Source: Paramecium octaurelia
Lineage: Eukaryota; Ciliophora; Oligohymenophorea; Peniculida; Parameciidae
Assembly: GCA_905182995.1 (NCBI GenBank)
Contig: CAJJDP010000040.1
Coordinates: forward strand, 404,607 to 468,606
Reading direction: 5' to 3'
Length of the DNA: 64,000 nt
Part shown: positions 37,684 through 48,895 of the stretch, piece after piece
Layout: each line of letters opens with the position of its first letter
Numbering within the stretch: the stretch's first letter is position 1
Made by a program: the position numbers and the translations under genes
The notes under the pieces: model-generated
Told to the model about the DNA's origin: nothing
The model's input: the letters and a program-made list of their open reading frames with translations, nothing else
Databases searched by the model: none

Positions 37684-39549
37684 ATGACAGAAGAGAAATG
37701 TGAGACAGAATGTTGTGAGAAGGGAATATTGATTGAAGACAAATGTATGTGTGACATAGGATCTTTCGGAGAGGATTGTCGTCTAAATTTATAAGATATT
37801 TACATTGCCCCTTATTATACATTTATTGGGATCTATTGTGTTGCATTCTCTTTAGTATTACTCGTAACTATTAGATAATTTCAAACTTCTTTAAAGACTC
37901 AAAGAATTCCATCCTATTACACGTAATATGATGTTTGATATTTTAGATGTATTTAATATGCCTATGCTTTGATTGGATCTCCTCAGAATTATATCCTAGT
38001 CTTAACAATGGTGTTATCAGTCTGTAAATTGATATGGCTGATACTTGATCCTATCGAAATCTATGTAACTTAATTTACACATAAAGCTAATAGAGAGGGA
38101 ATACGACAGTCATCGAGAGACTGCTGGCAGAGGTAGTATACACGATACTGTTTTATATCTACGGTTGCTTATTGATCGTTTGGTATACGATGTACGATGA
38201 GATTTCATATAATATTTATCAAGGAGAAGTAAAAAAACCAAGGAAGTGGATATTTACCTATTACAAGGAGGCATTAAAACTTCGATTGTTTATTGTGTTG
38301 CTAGTCTAGATAACAGTAAGTACATTGAATGGTAAATAAAGTAATAATCTAAGGTTTAAGGAAAGGAGTGCAATATCCAATATTTTTGATGGTATGCTAC
38401 GTATTTTTGATGGCAAACTTCTTTTTGTTCATAGTGGAGTTTATAATATACGGGTCATCATTGCAAACCTGCATAAAGGATTAGATCACAATTTGCAGAT
38501 CATAGTTTAGAATTCAATATCAGGGAATGGAACAATAACTAAAATTATAATTATAAAAGGAGGAGAGTATGAGTAAATCTCCAGAGTCAGTTTTAAGAGT
38601 TGCCAGATTTTCTCGGTAGGTAAGTATTGAGGAATAGAAGAAAGAAATTTAGGATGAGGTAAAATAGATGGATGAACCAAAGTTAAAAATAGGATAAACA
38701 AAAATAAAGTCTGTGTCATTTGCGAGAACATTTGTGAAAGGATTTAGAGGATCATCATTATTTAGATAGGAAAGTTAGAAATAATTGAAGTCGAATAAGT
38801 CAAACTAAAAAAACTAGGATTTAAACAGTGATTCATCTGCAAAGGACTTAGATAATCAGTTTAAAGAGGAAGCCACTGATGAAGAAATTAATAGTTGTTG
38901 TTTGAATGAGAATTAATCTAATTCAATGAAGTGGGAGAATGAGAAGGATAGAGAGGCTTATCTCGACACAATAAAGATGTAGATCAAAGCTGTTAAGGAG
39001 ACAAAGGATTCGGCTGAGAAAAGGAAGGAATCATTGCAATAATAATAATTGTAAAAAGTAGTGAGAGAAAGAGGGGAATAGAAAAAGTTAAGTTATGTGG
39101 GATCGAGTTAATAGGATTATAAAACATCAATTCATTAGTAATCGGATGAAGATTAAGAGAAATTTAATTTGAAGTCATCTAACTTAGCTGTTGATAGACA
39201 AATCTTATTCAAGATATAACTATTGGTTTACTTTGGCATTATATTGGAAATTCTATTTGGAGGATTGAGCATAGCCGTTTTAGTGACAGACTTAATTCGT
39301 GATCCAATTGGAGTATTGGTGTATTTATATGGATCATCAACATTATAGTTTTTTTCTTTGATAACAGTCCTGAAATTATTTAGAGACATTAAAAATCAAG
39401 AAATCAAGAATCTTATTTGGATATAAAAGGTGGGAAATCAGAAGAATAAGATCAATTAGCAATATATGTTTTCAATTCCTGAAGATTAAAAAGAAGATGT
39501 ATAGAAACAGAAATTCGAACAAAGAATTAATATGAATACTTTATATTGA
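37684..39549 (+). CDS. Multi-pass membrane protein with Cys-rich EGF-like N-terminus, THH1/TOM1/TOM3-like
   Basis: Three introns (37923-37946, 38065-38093, 38332-38353) give 596 residues. Residues 1-36 are Cys-rich (EEKCETECCEKGILIEDKCM, then CDIGSFGEDC), resembling one EGF-like unit outside the cell. About seven hydrophobic segments follow (YTFIGIYCVAFSLVLLVTI; LAEVVYTILFYIYGCLLIVW; YPIFLMVCYVFLMANFFLF), then a long charged cytoplasmic loop (about 39 to 39.2 kb) and two more helices near 39210-39380. The block R-G-N-T-T-V-I-E-R-L-L-A-E with YTILFYIYGCLLIVWYTMYD resembles THH1/TOM1/TOM3 seven-helix proteins, but I am not certain. The first intron contains the TGA of the unspliced frame. Function is unknown; membrane signalling or trafficking is a guess from the layout. 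Confidence 0.72.
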
Positions 39550-40034
39550 TATTATTATGAAATAAGTGTGTCTCTCATCAACTCAAATCATTCCACATTT
39601 TGATTACTCATAGAAAAAAATGAACAGTTTAATTCCAAGTTTGTTGTTATGAGTAAGCTGTTTTTTCACTATTTTTAGTTTTCAAAAGGAAAACCTAATA
39701 ATGGAATTACAAAAAGTACAATTATTAAGAGTTGCTCAAATTGAATAAGAAAGGTTTATAACATAAAGTATATTGTCAACTCACGAACTTTATAAGTGCA
39801 CTAATTTATTGTTGATTCTACATAGAATATACTAACAAGAAGAGAAAATATTCATTTAATAAACACTCGATATCATAATACATAAAAAGATATTTGATCA
39901 ATGTTCTTTCTTAATGAATAGCATACTTTATATAATTATATTCATTAAAACAGCAAATTATTTATAAATCAATATTACAATTTAATTAAAAATAGAATTA
40001 TATTAATAATTAGATAATTTATCAATGTTTTGAT
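39550..40034. other. Intergenic between convergent genes, nothing recognised
   Basis: 485 bp of AT-rich DNA between two gene ends. No frame with protein-like content. Confidence 0.45.
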
Positions 40035-43000
40035 TCATTAACATCCAAATTCACTTTCGAAGGTCTCAAAAGATATGAAAATCCAAATGATTATCTAAAT
40101 ATAAAGATATGAGTACCTATTCACTCCGGAAACACTCACACGTAGATCAGTCTAAAGTCGGGTTCGTCTTCTTTCTTGGGATCGCTCAGTCTAAATGAGT
40201 TTCATAATCTCTTCTTTCTTAGTTTCATCAAACAAAAAAAATGAACAAACAGTTTCTGTTTAATAGGTATATGTTTAATTAATGAATGGGAATAGCAAAG
40301 GTCCTTACATACCATCGTTGCAATTCATCTCAAATTAATCTTCTTCTATTCTAATTTTCTTTTCCTATTTCATTTCTGTCAGTTTTCCTTACAAAAGAAT
40401 GCCTGCTTAAAAAGACACACTAGTATAGGCTTAATATTTCTTAAAAACAACAAAGGTTAGGATATTTTCAATTATTTCCCTATCTACAAGTGAGAATATT
40501 TGCAACTCTTTTGGATAGAATCTGCTTAAACTGAAAATACTATCTCTCCAAACAAAATCTTGCATGAACAGACTCTGCTTATAAAGAGAAACCATCAGTT
40601 CAATTTCTATTTGAATTACTTCTACTAATGATGCTGCAACTACTTACGAAATGTATAAAGTTGATTCCAATACTATATGATGGCATGATAGAAATTAACC
40701 AATATCTTTAGAAATTGAGTAATTTATATAAGCTGAACTTGTTTCATTTACTCGTCCTCTTGTAATAATGTAGAAATATCTAGCTAAGTCTCCCTCCCTA
40801 TAGATGCATTCATCCTTATCAAACAAGAGCTCTCTGGATTATAATGCTAACTGTTTAAGCAAGTCATCATTGAATTCACTGAATAATGGAAGAACTTTTA
40901 ATTTAGTATGTATAGATATTTGTGGCCAAATAGGTCTAATGTCCTCGACATTACAAACAAAATTATTTAATTGTAATTTTAACTTCTAATATTATTGAAA
41001 CTAAGAATATTAATATTGAATTATTACATCTAATTCTCCCAATTCATATTTTCTTAATAAATACTTGCCTTAACTGGCTAAACATCCTTATGCTGATTTT
41101 TTTGTTTAAATTAATTTGATGATCTCAGGAAAACTAACATAGAAATATCCCTCAATGAAATTTTCAGCGTTTGTTCGATTTTCTTTGGATTCCTTAGACA
41201 GTTTCTTTTTCAAAGTCACATTAATTGGAAATTCTTCTATCATATTTTCCATTTCTATTCTAATAATTAAAATTTACCTTCATGTGCTCTGACATATGTG
41301 GAAATGACCTCATATCCAATTGCAACCCAATCAAATAATAGATCACCTGAGAATCTACGAATAATGGGGAATTTGTTCAAACTATACAAGAATCTCATAT
41401 AGATTGGTGAATAGAAGACATTGTAAATGAAATCCCAAGAGCACATTCTTCCTTCAACAGTATCTAAGTCCCATCTTACAGATTCAATTAATAAATTATA
41501 AGCCTTACCGCCACATTAATTTTATGAATACAAATCCCAATAAGTCTGTTTCAAAGCCATCAAAAATCTGTCTCTGGTTTCAATAATATCATCCGCATCA
41601 ATATCATCATCGTTATAGTCATCCTACAATCCTTTACTCTTTAATAGTTTTTAGAAGCGTCCAATGATACTAGATTCCTTCTCTTTCTTATGTTTATTTT
41701 CTTCATCTAATTATTTCTTACTAAGTTTGTCATCTTTTTATTGAATTTATGTATTGGTTTCAGCCAATCCTGAAAAGTATTCCACCTTATTCCAATCTAT
41801 TGTTTTTTATTTATAATCCTCCTTCATTTGATTTAATTTGAATTCAATCTATTCCTTCATTTCTTATAAAAAGTTCAATCTCACTTTGGCTCTGTATTAA
41901 GCAGTGGCACACAACCCACTAAACTTAACATATAGAGGTATTGTAGATCCATTTATCAACATAGTTAAAACAACAATAAAAGTAGTATGAAATAGGAAAA
42001 TGTCACTCCACTAATCGCTAAAGGATGGTTCCTTAACCACGAGCAAAGCTAACATCAATTGTACTGCACCCCTTGTGCCACTATATGAAAATAGGATGGC
42101 CTCACTCATTTTTACTTACTATCCATACATATTGATAGTTGGTAAAAGCAACAACACACTGATGAATTTAGATAAGAGAATATAAAAGTAAAGTAATATG
42201 GTATTTATGTAATCTTGTTTCCTTATATATGGACTTTGCTAATCAAATATTTTGTATCCACATGTGACACCTGTTATTATAAAAATGATGGTTTCATTAG
42301 CAAATTGAGTGTATTACCAAAAGATTTACAATGGGTGTTCCACTTCAGTTCTAATTCTGATCTTTGAAAATGCAGACATGAACAATCCCAAAGTTATTAC
42401 TGCAACTAAACCATTTTTTTGAAATCCTAAATCTACAGATTCAGCCACGAAATATGTTACATATGCTGAAACAATAGTAAGGTTGATTGTCAATATTGAG
42501 TTATGATTTATTCTTCTTATCCACCAAACAGTGAAGAGTCCAAACATTATACCAACAAATGCACCTCCCAAGAGTAATGATACTCCATAAGATAATTCGA
42601 CTGTAAGAAGATCACAGTCACCCCTTGCACAATTCACTGCGATAAGCATTAAGACCATGGATGCACAATTATTTACCAAGCTCTCTCCCTAAACTAATGA
42701 GATGAACCTTTTTGGAGCTTCGGCATTATTTAAAAGCTTTACTACCTGGAGTGTGTCAGTACATGTTACGACAACTCCAAATACAAATGCAAATCCCCAA
42801 CTATAATATTCATCATCGTATTCTAATAGCAATTTTAATCCTAAGCAAATCAAAGAGGCCGATATAAGTAGACTTGGAAATGAAAGCACAAATATTTGCA
42901 TTATTTATTGCTTCATTATATAAATATCTGCATTGAAAGCACTGCTAAAAACTAGGGCTGGCAAAAACAATGTCATATTAGAATTAGCATCAATGTTAAA

Positions 43001-43204
43001 AGCTGCTTGAACAGTTCTATGCAATAAATGATTATGAATATTATTGAATTAAGATCCTATTAATATTCCTACCAGGAAAACTGCAGCAGGGTAAGGAATC
43101 ATTATTTTCTTCGTTATTTCACTAACTAATCCTCCAATTGTCAGAGCAATAAAGATAAAAAATATCACTATTGCAATCTACGCTACATCCAAATGTTCTG
43201 ACAT
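40035..43204 (-). CDS. Na+/H+ exchanger with C-terminal cyclic-nucleotide-binding domain (SOS1/sperm-NHE-like)
   Basis: About 1,030 codons. N-terminal exchanger helices begin MSEHLDVAQIAIVIFFIFIA. Hallmarks are IPYPAAVFLVGILIG, LFLPALVFSSAFNAD, FGVVVTCTDTLQVVKLL and SLVQGESLVNNCASMVLMLI; the C-T-D and G-E-S-L-V-N-N motifs belong to the NHE/CPA1 ion site. A soluble middle follows (AYNLLIESVRWDLDTVEGRM). Then comes a cyclic-nucleotide-binding domain: LALQSRELLFDKDECIYREG, then DLARYFYIITRGRVNE. This order matches plant SOS1 and sperm NHE (SLC9C); the extra voltage-sensor of SLC9C is not obvious. It probably exchanges H+ for Na+ at the plasma or ciliary membrane under cAMP/cGMP control, which is inferred. 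It follows SEL1L on the same strand with 56 bp between them. Stop is at 40037-40035. Confidence 0.88.
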
Positions 43205-43260
43205 TTAATTTTATGAAATATAATTTGTTAAATTTTAATATATACATATATATATATTTA

Positions 43261-45448
43261 TCAATTATATTAATTAATTAGTTTCAAACGCCATCCAAAC
43301 AGAATCACTATTACGGATCCCACAGAAATATTTACTATAGCCTAGGAATTTTCTATTAGGCATTCTTCAACTGTATCAATTAAATATTTTGCTAATTCTA
43401 AATAATTCACATCCAAGAACTATTCAATCCCAGTTTTATCTATTTGTTTATATACATTAACCCAAAAATCAATTATTTACACTTGAGCATTAACTGGCAA
43501 TATTGGAATTAGTGAATAACTACTTATTGATAATTCAAATATTTCCATCGATTTAGTTCTATTAACATTAACTCCATATCCTAAAGCATACATCAATCCT
43601 AAATTAAAGTACACATGAGCCTTCATGGCATCAATCAATTAACCTTCCAATGCCTTTTTGTAATGCTGATAAGATTTTTAGAAATTTACTTCTTCGTACT
43701 TACCATTATAATAATAGTCACCCAATTTTATATGACAAATTGCTTCCTTCTCACCAGCACATTGTTTAAGGAATCGATATTACAAAACTCCATTTAATTC
43801 GAAACTGTCTAATTGTAATAATTCGTGCAGAGTAGATTAAGTTGCAAATTACAAATAATCCTAATATAAATAACTAAAAGCATCATTATTATATCCAGTA
43901 ATTTTATAAACAGGATCTTCATTAAGCCTATCTTATACATTGCTAAAGTGTAGAGCATTGTAATAAAATGCATCATATTATTCCATCACAACAGCAGCAT
44001 TCTCTAAAATTATTAATCATTATTTACATATAGCCATAAGGAATCCAGAATATCCTGCTTCAAAATATTTAGAAAGTGATTAGGCATACTACTCCTATTA
44101 AAACAGGTAATTAGCTGTTTTTAGTACATCTGCCCATGGACCCCTTGAAGATGAAGCATGTAATAAGGCGGCAGCCAAATCGCAGGAATAAAATAAATCA
44201 ACTCCATCAAGTAATATCAAAGCCAAACTGTATTGAGCCATTGCATGCCCACTTGTAGCTGCCTTTTCAATCAACTATACTCCTTTTTGTTGATTGCGTT
44301 CCCTTTATATTGTTGAAGGTAACATGTACAAGGACCCCAAATTAAATTGCCCATCATTATTCTACAAATCTGCTGATTCTAAAGAATTGTTAATATTCAT
44401 TATATACTTCTAAAATAGTCTTAAGCCTTTATTATGTCTTATTGTACTCCCAATCCCTTAAAATAAATGTATCCCAAGGCATTATAAATTTTCCCCTAAA
44501 ATTCTTAATTCTTAGTTTAAATTTTATTCAAAATCTCCAATGCCAATTAGTAATTTGGTTTATCAACTCCCAATTTTTCAATATTCATCTGTGCTACTCT
44601 GATGCCAGATTCTTTATCATTTAATTGATCATATAATTTCTAATACAATTGATATGCCTTTGTGAAATTTCTTCTGAGTCCATTTAATCCATAATAAAAA
44701 CTAAATGCCAATTATTTGACTTCCTATGCTGATTCATGGGTGATTAAATTCAAATTCTCAAATATTTGAGCATGCTCAAATATATCCAATTCATAATTCA
44801 TATAGAAATTGCTGTCATACAAAGCTTTTGCCACTTGTCTGTTCTCTCTTATATATTTTGCTTTGATTGGCTAATTTGCGAACTCCTCCAAAACTGGCAA
44901 ATAAAATAAGGCAGAATTTGAGCAATTCTAATTTACTCCTATTCCCTTTAAATGCCTGTATCCCATTGCTACACTACTTTGATCAAACCCTTAAATAGCA
45001 GAGAAGTAAAGATCAATTAAAGAGATGCTTTGATACTTCTCCTTAACGTATCTGAACAATTGAGATTCTGTTTTAAGATTACTATAAATGTTGTATGACC
45101 CATCCAAATGTAAATATGTCATTAAAGACACATAAAATTGAGAATTAATGTCTCCTAGATCTGATGATTTCTTAAAATAATACAGTGCCTAAATTAATTA
45201 CTATGACATACTCGTGCATAATCTATTGTGTTTTCATTTTCTAATCCATAAAAGATGTATTGACCATACAATCTAAAAAATCTAGATTGATATTATTTTG
45301 GTATTTCATCTTTAAATTAGTACAGGATATCTTAGAATGTTTATTAACTTTCAATTGATGATTACTCAATATGAATTTCCCATTCTTTCAATAATTCATT
45401 TATATTGTTTTGAGCGTATATCCCTAATAATAAAGTTAATATAATCAT
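43261..45448 (-). CDS. SEL1L/HRD3-like Sel1-repeat ER membrane protein
   Basis: About 720 codons from ATG 45448. A signal peptide (MIILTLLLGIYAQNN) is followed by many Sel1-like repeats. Typical units are ALGYIYFKGLGVQQD, GQFNLGSLYM, EKAATSGHAMAQYSLALILL and NLGLMYALGYGVNVNRTKSM. A single helix (AIVNISVGSVIVILFGW) with a short basic end closes the protein. This signal-repeats-anchor layout is that of SEL1L/Hrd3, the ER luminal scaffold that feeds misfolded proteins to the Hrd1 ubiquitin ligase in ERAD. Cytosolic Sel1 proteins lack the signal and anchor. One intron is at 45189-45211; the length arithmetic implies at least one more that I did not place. It is divergent from the LYR gene with 37 bp between start codons. 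Confidence 0.85.
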
Positions 45449-45485
45449 TTTAATAATGCAACACTCAATTTAAGAAATCTAAGCT
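45449..45485. promoter_or_regulatory. 37-bp bidirectional start region (SEL1L-like / LYR gene)
   Basis: Only 37 bases separate the two divergent ATGs, so this must hold both 5' leaders, and the core promoter elements must lie in it or extend into the coding sequences. No TATA box or other element can be named. The inference rests on both start codons being correct; both are followed at once by family-typical N-termini. Confidence 0.5.
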
Positions 45486-45804
45486 ATGTCTTTGCTAACA
45501 CTTTATAGAATGCTAATCAAGAATGTTTAATATTATCCAAGCAAAAATAGATTCAAAATAATGTTGGCCATCAAGGAATCGTATTCAATTATTTTTCTAT
45601 AAACTTTTTCTTAGATTCCGTGATAACAGACTGCTTAACGATCCTAAAAGAATTACTCAAGAAATCAAAATAGCTTAAATGGGACTAAGAAATTTAGAAA
45701 TGTATAGGATCAAAAATAAAGAAATGAAGGATGTGTACAAAGTGAAGGATGATGGATTCTAGGACTCCATGAACCCGAAAGATAAAAATTTTATATATTT
45801 TTGA
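45486..45804 (+). CDS. LYR-motif (LYRM) mitochondrial accessory protein
   Basis: One 34-base intron (45581-45614) gives 94 residues. The N-terminus MSLLTLYRMLIKNVQYYPSK carries the L-Y-R tripeptide near residue 7. The second exon has SFRDNRLLNDPKRITQEI, in which the conserved F and the basic R follow the LYR helix at normal spacing, then IAQMGLRNLEMY. This is the three-helix LYRM fold; members bind acyl carrier protein in mitochondria and serve in Fe-S cluster transfer or assembly of complex I, II or III. Which member this is cannot be told. The size fits the family. The intron is longer than most here but is required: without it the frame closes within a few codons. Confidence 0.85.
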
Positions 45805-45819
45805 GTCAAACCATCATGT

Positions 45820-46800
45820 AATTATTTCGATATCATCATCATTATCTGTAACTAAGTAGAATTGCTAAGAGTATTTTATATGAAAGTCATTCTCCTCATT
45901 ATAGTTTCCAGGTTCTATCCATTTATGTATAGCAGTCCTAACTCAATTGTAATCAAATAATCTACCACTTTTACTTATGGATACAATATCTGCTAAAATA
46001 TTTAAATTACTCTATACATCTTATGGCCCATATAAAATCCCCTTGTACACATTGAGCTATTCATTGTTGAAAACTAATTATAGGTCTCATTGAATATTTC
46101 TCAATCTAAGATTTTTCAAAGAACAACATAATTTCCTATCCAAAAATAATTTTAGGAAAGGAGACATTTATCTAAAAGATTCTTCAATAAACTACCTCAT
46201 TTTATTAATGAATTTAAAAATCCATCTAAAATTGAGATGATTGAATTCTCATTCATATTCTTAAACTCTTCAATAATCCTTATTTATTCATTAATAATTC
46301 TTAATAAGTGGTATATGTTGATTGTTGAAAGTCTTTACTCCTCATTTTTATAGTAAAATCTATTTTGAATCATTTTTTTTCATTAATTGAAAAATAAATG
46401 CATTTGCTAAATAAACATCAATAGTTTAGTGTAATATTGCTTTTAAGAGAAAAATGAATGGAATTATATATAAGAAATAAAAAATTCTTTATATATAATA
46501 TAGCCATTATTTTCCAAGCGTGATGTACCTCAGCCATATAAAGAAGAATAATCTTGTCAAAGAATTGCAATTTTTTTTCTATGCTCATTTCATCATAGAT
46601 TATCGTTCTACATATCAAAGTTTGATCATCCAATAATAAATAGTCAGAGACTTGTCAAATCTACAGTTTTCAAGATCTTTCTCAATATTTATTTAGTTTA
46701 TTGTAATCTTCTTATATTATCAGGATATTGACTATTTTCTTTTGCTTTATCATTTTAATTAAAATTTTTTGAATTTTGGTCTTAATTTTATGACAATATG
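45820..46800 (-). pseudogene. Decayed or unparsed coding relic, unknown family
   Basis: Protein-like blocks on the minus strand: LLLDDQTLICRTIIYDEMSI, then LQFFDKIILLYMAEVHHAWK, near 46640-46500; CLLSQNYFWIGNYVVL near 46160; LNVYKGILYGPQDVQSNLNI near 46050-45990; and a tail HKWIEPGNYNEENDFHIKYS ending ...DIEIIT at TGA about 45818. The last block is open for about 90 codons apart from one TGA. Two further TGAs and frame changes occur upstream. Such content is unlikely by chance, but no intron set I tried restores one frame, so I class it as a probable pseudogene. It could also be a real gene with unusual introns. The family is not recognised. Confidence 0.4.
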
Positions 46801-47325
46801 TTACTTAGAGAAGGAAAACTTTAGATTTTCATAGATGCATCTGGATTTAATTTATTTGATTCTTCAAGCATAACCATCATCATCTTATTGCATTTAGAAC
46901 AACTGGTAATTAATAATAAAAATTGATGCCAATTATCATGCGCATCATAGATATCTAATACAAATAAAAATATTTTTAAATTCAAAAATTATAGGAAAAT
47001 CAAGAACCTCTGGATTTTCTTGAATTTTCAAATCTATTATCTTAAGAGTTAAAAAATATAAATATCATCTAAAATAATATTTAATATTTTCATGTATATA
47101 TCTTTTAATTTAGGACATACCTCATCTTCTTATATAATGTATTATAGTAAACTCAGCTATTAAAGAACATTGTCAACTTCTCCATTAAATCAGTTCATTT
47201 ATAGTATGCAAATGATATTTAGAAAGTGATATTTTCTATTTAAAATAATACATAATTGATTATAAAATATAGACTTTTTATTAGCTACAAAATTTGAGAA
47301 TTTATTTTTATTTTATTTTGTTAAT
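46801..47325. other. Intergenic with one short frame
   Basis: An ATG near 46799 opens about 42 codons on the plus strand (MLLREGKLQIFIDASGFNLF...), which is too short to trust and has no partner exon. The remainder is AT-rich and empty, and includes the upstream region of the CNBD gene. Confidence 0.35.
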
Positions 47326-48864
47326 ATGCTCGAAGATCACTTAGTTGAAGCATTGCATTTATTGAAAAAATAACCACAGCATCGATGCAAAATGGAAATC
47401 GATCTATTAGTTCACTTTACATAAGAACTTCCCTTTTTTAAATAATATTAAAACTCAGAGAATGGATTACAAATTCATCGCGAATGTTGTAAACACATGT
47501 ATTTAGAGCGGTTCTAAGCAACCGATATTGTGTTTCATGTGGGTATGGAGAATCTATTAATAATACAGATTCGATTGGCACAAAATTTTACGTGATTCTG
47601 GATGGTCAAGTAGAAGTGTTGATTAAGAGAAGAGGTTATGATGAATTAGAATCCGTAAGAATTCTGAGACAAGGAGAATCTTTTGGAGAGTTGGCTCTTA
47701 TTCATAGATAACCAAGATTAGCAACTATTCGCTGTGTGAATAATTGCTACTTTGCTGTTCTAGATAAGCAGCAGTTTCAACACATTTTGCATTATGAGTA
47801 AACGAAAAAGATAGAATAAGTAGAAATAATAATTATTATTTAGAACATAGATTACTTTGCTTAGATTTCAATTTTTAATTAACTAAATAGAACTTAGTTA
47901 ACTCAGATTTATTTGAACTCATTTCTCTATGAATATGAAAAAAATTAGATTGTGTTGCAAGAAGGAGAGAAATCGGATAGTTTTTTAATTGTTAAAACTG
48001 GCCTATTTTAGGTGCGCAAATAAATGAATAAATCTGCTCCTTTAATCGTAATGATAATTCCATTCATTTTAGCTATTTGAAATTGGAGAATTGTAAGTAT
48101 TTGGGTTCTATTATCTATTCAATAAAATTCCATATGAATACTCGATTATTTGCCTCAGTTCAAAGGGACAAATATATAAAATACACAGAACATCTTTGAT
48201 TGAAAAAATATTTGAAAGACATACGGAGGATTTGGAAAAATATATGTAAGAAATTAATTGTTATGTCAATTATAAAGTTCATTAAGAATAAAATACTCAT
48301 CTTAAATACCCTAGATATTTTTAAATCAAGACGTCTTGTGACTAGGATAAGGAAACTTTGGAAGAATGTGTAAAGAGTTGTAAAAATAAAGAATAAAAAA
48401 ATTAAAATTATAAAAGTAGGAGTGAATTGATAAAATAAAAAATGGATACGATGATTGAACAATCCAAAAGAAAATTAGGATTAAAATCTAGTCTACCAAA
48501 ATTAAATAGTTTATTCGAAATTTTCCTCAAATCTCATAGAGGATTAAAGGACAGTCAAAGATAAAACTTTTCTTCCTTGAAAGAATCCCTCACTAGACAA
48601 TTTGGAAGTAGTAGTCACTTCTATCAAAATGAAGATCAACCAATTAATCCTTTTATAACTTTCAGAAGCAGCAGTCCTACTATGAAAAATTAAGGAAGGC
48701 ATTTCCTAACTCTTAAACCATAAAACAGTCAGAGAACTATAGTTAAATCTAGTCAACATTTTAATTAAAATCTCCAGTTTTAGGATTACAACACCCCAAA
48801 GCATTAGAAAAATTATATATCCTTAAGTCCAAATGTTATGAAACTTAAAGTGTATAAACATTGA
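47326..48864 (+). CDS. Tandem cyclic-nucleotide-binding-domain protein
   Basis: Two introns (47543-47568, 48048-48072) give 495 residues. The first CNB domain (about residues 55-150) has KFYVILDGQVEVLIKRRG and the phosphate-binding cassette FGELALIHRQPRLATIRC, with the G-E-L-A and P-R-L-A-T residues that hold the cyclic phosphate. A second domain starts KNQIVLQEGEKSDSFLIVKT, but its cassette (FEIGELQVFGFYYLFN) lacks the arginine, so it probably does not bind nucleotide. The C-terminal third is basic and Ser/Gln-rich without a domain. There is no membrane helix and no kinase. Two CNB domains recall PKA regulatory subunits, but no N-terminal docking/dimerisation segment or inhibitor site is seen, so I call only a CNBD sensor. 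Its stop is 31 bp from that of the Ca2+ channel gene. Confidence 0.84.
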
Positions 48865-48895
48865 CTCTTTATTATTTTAAATAATGAAAATAAAG

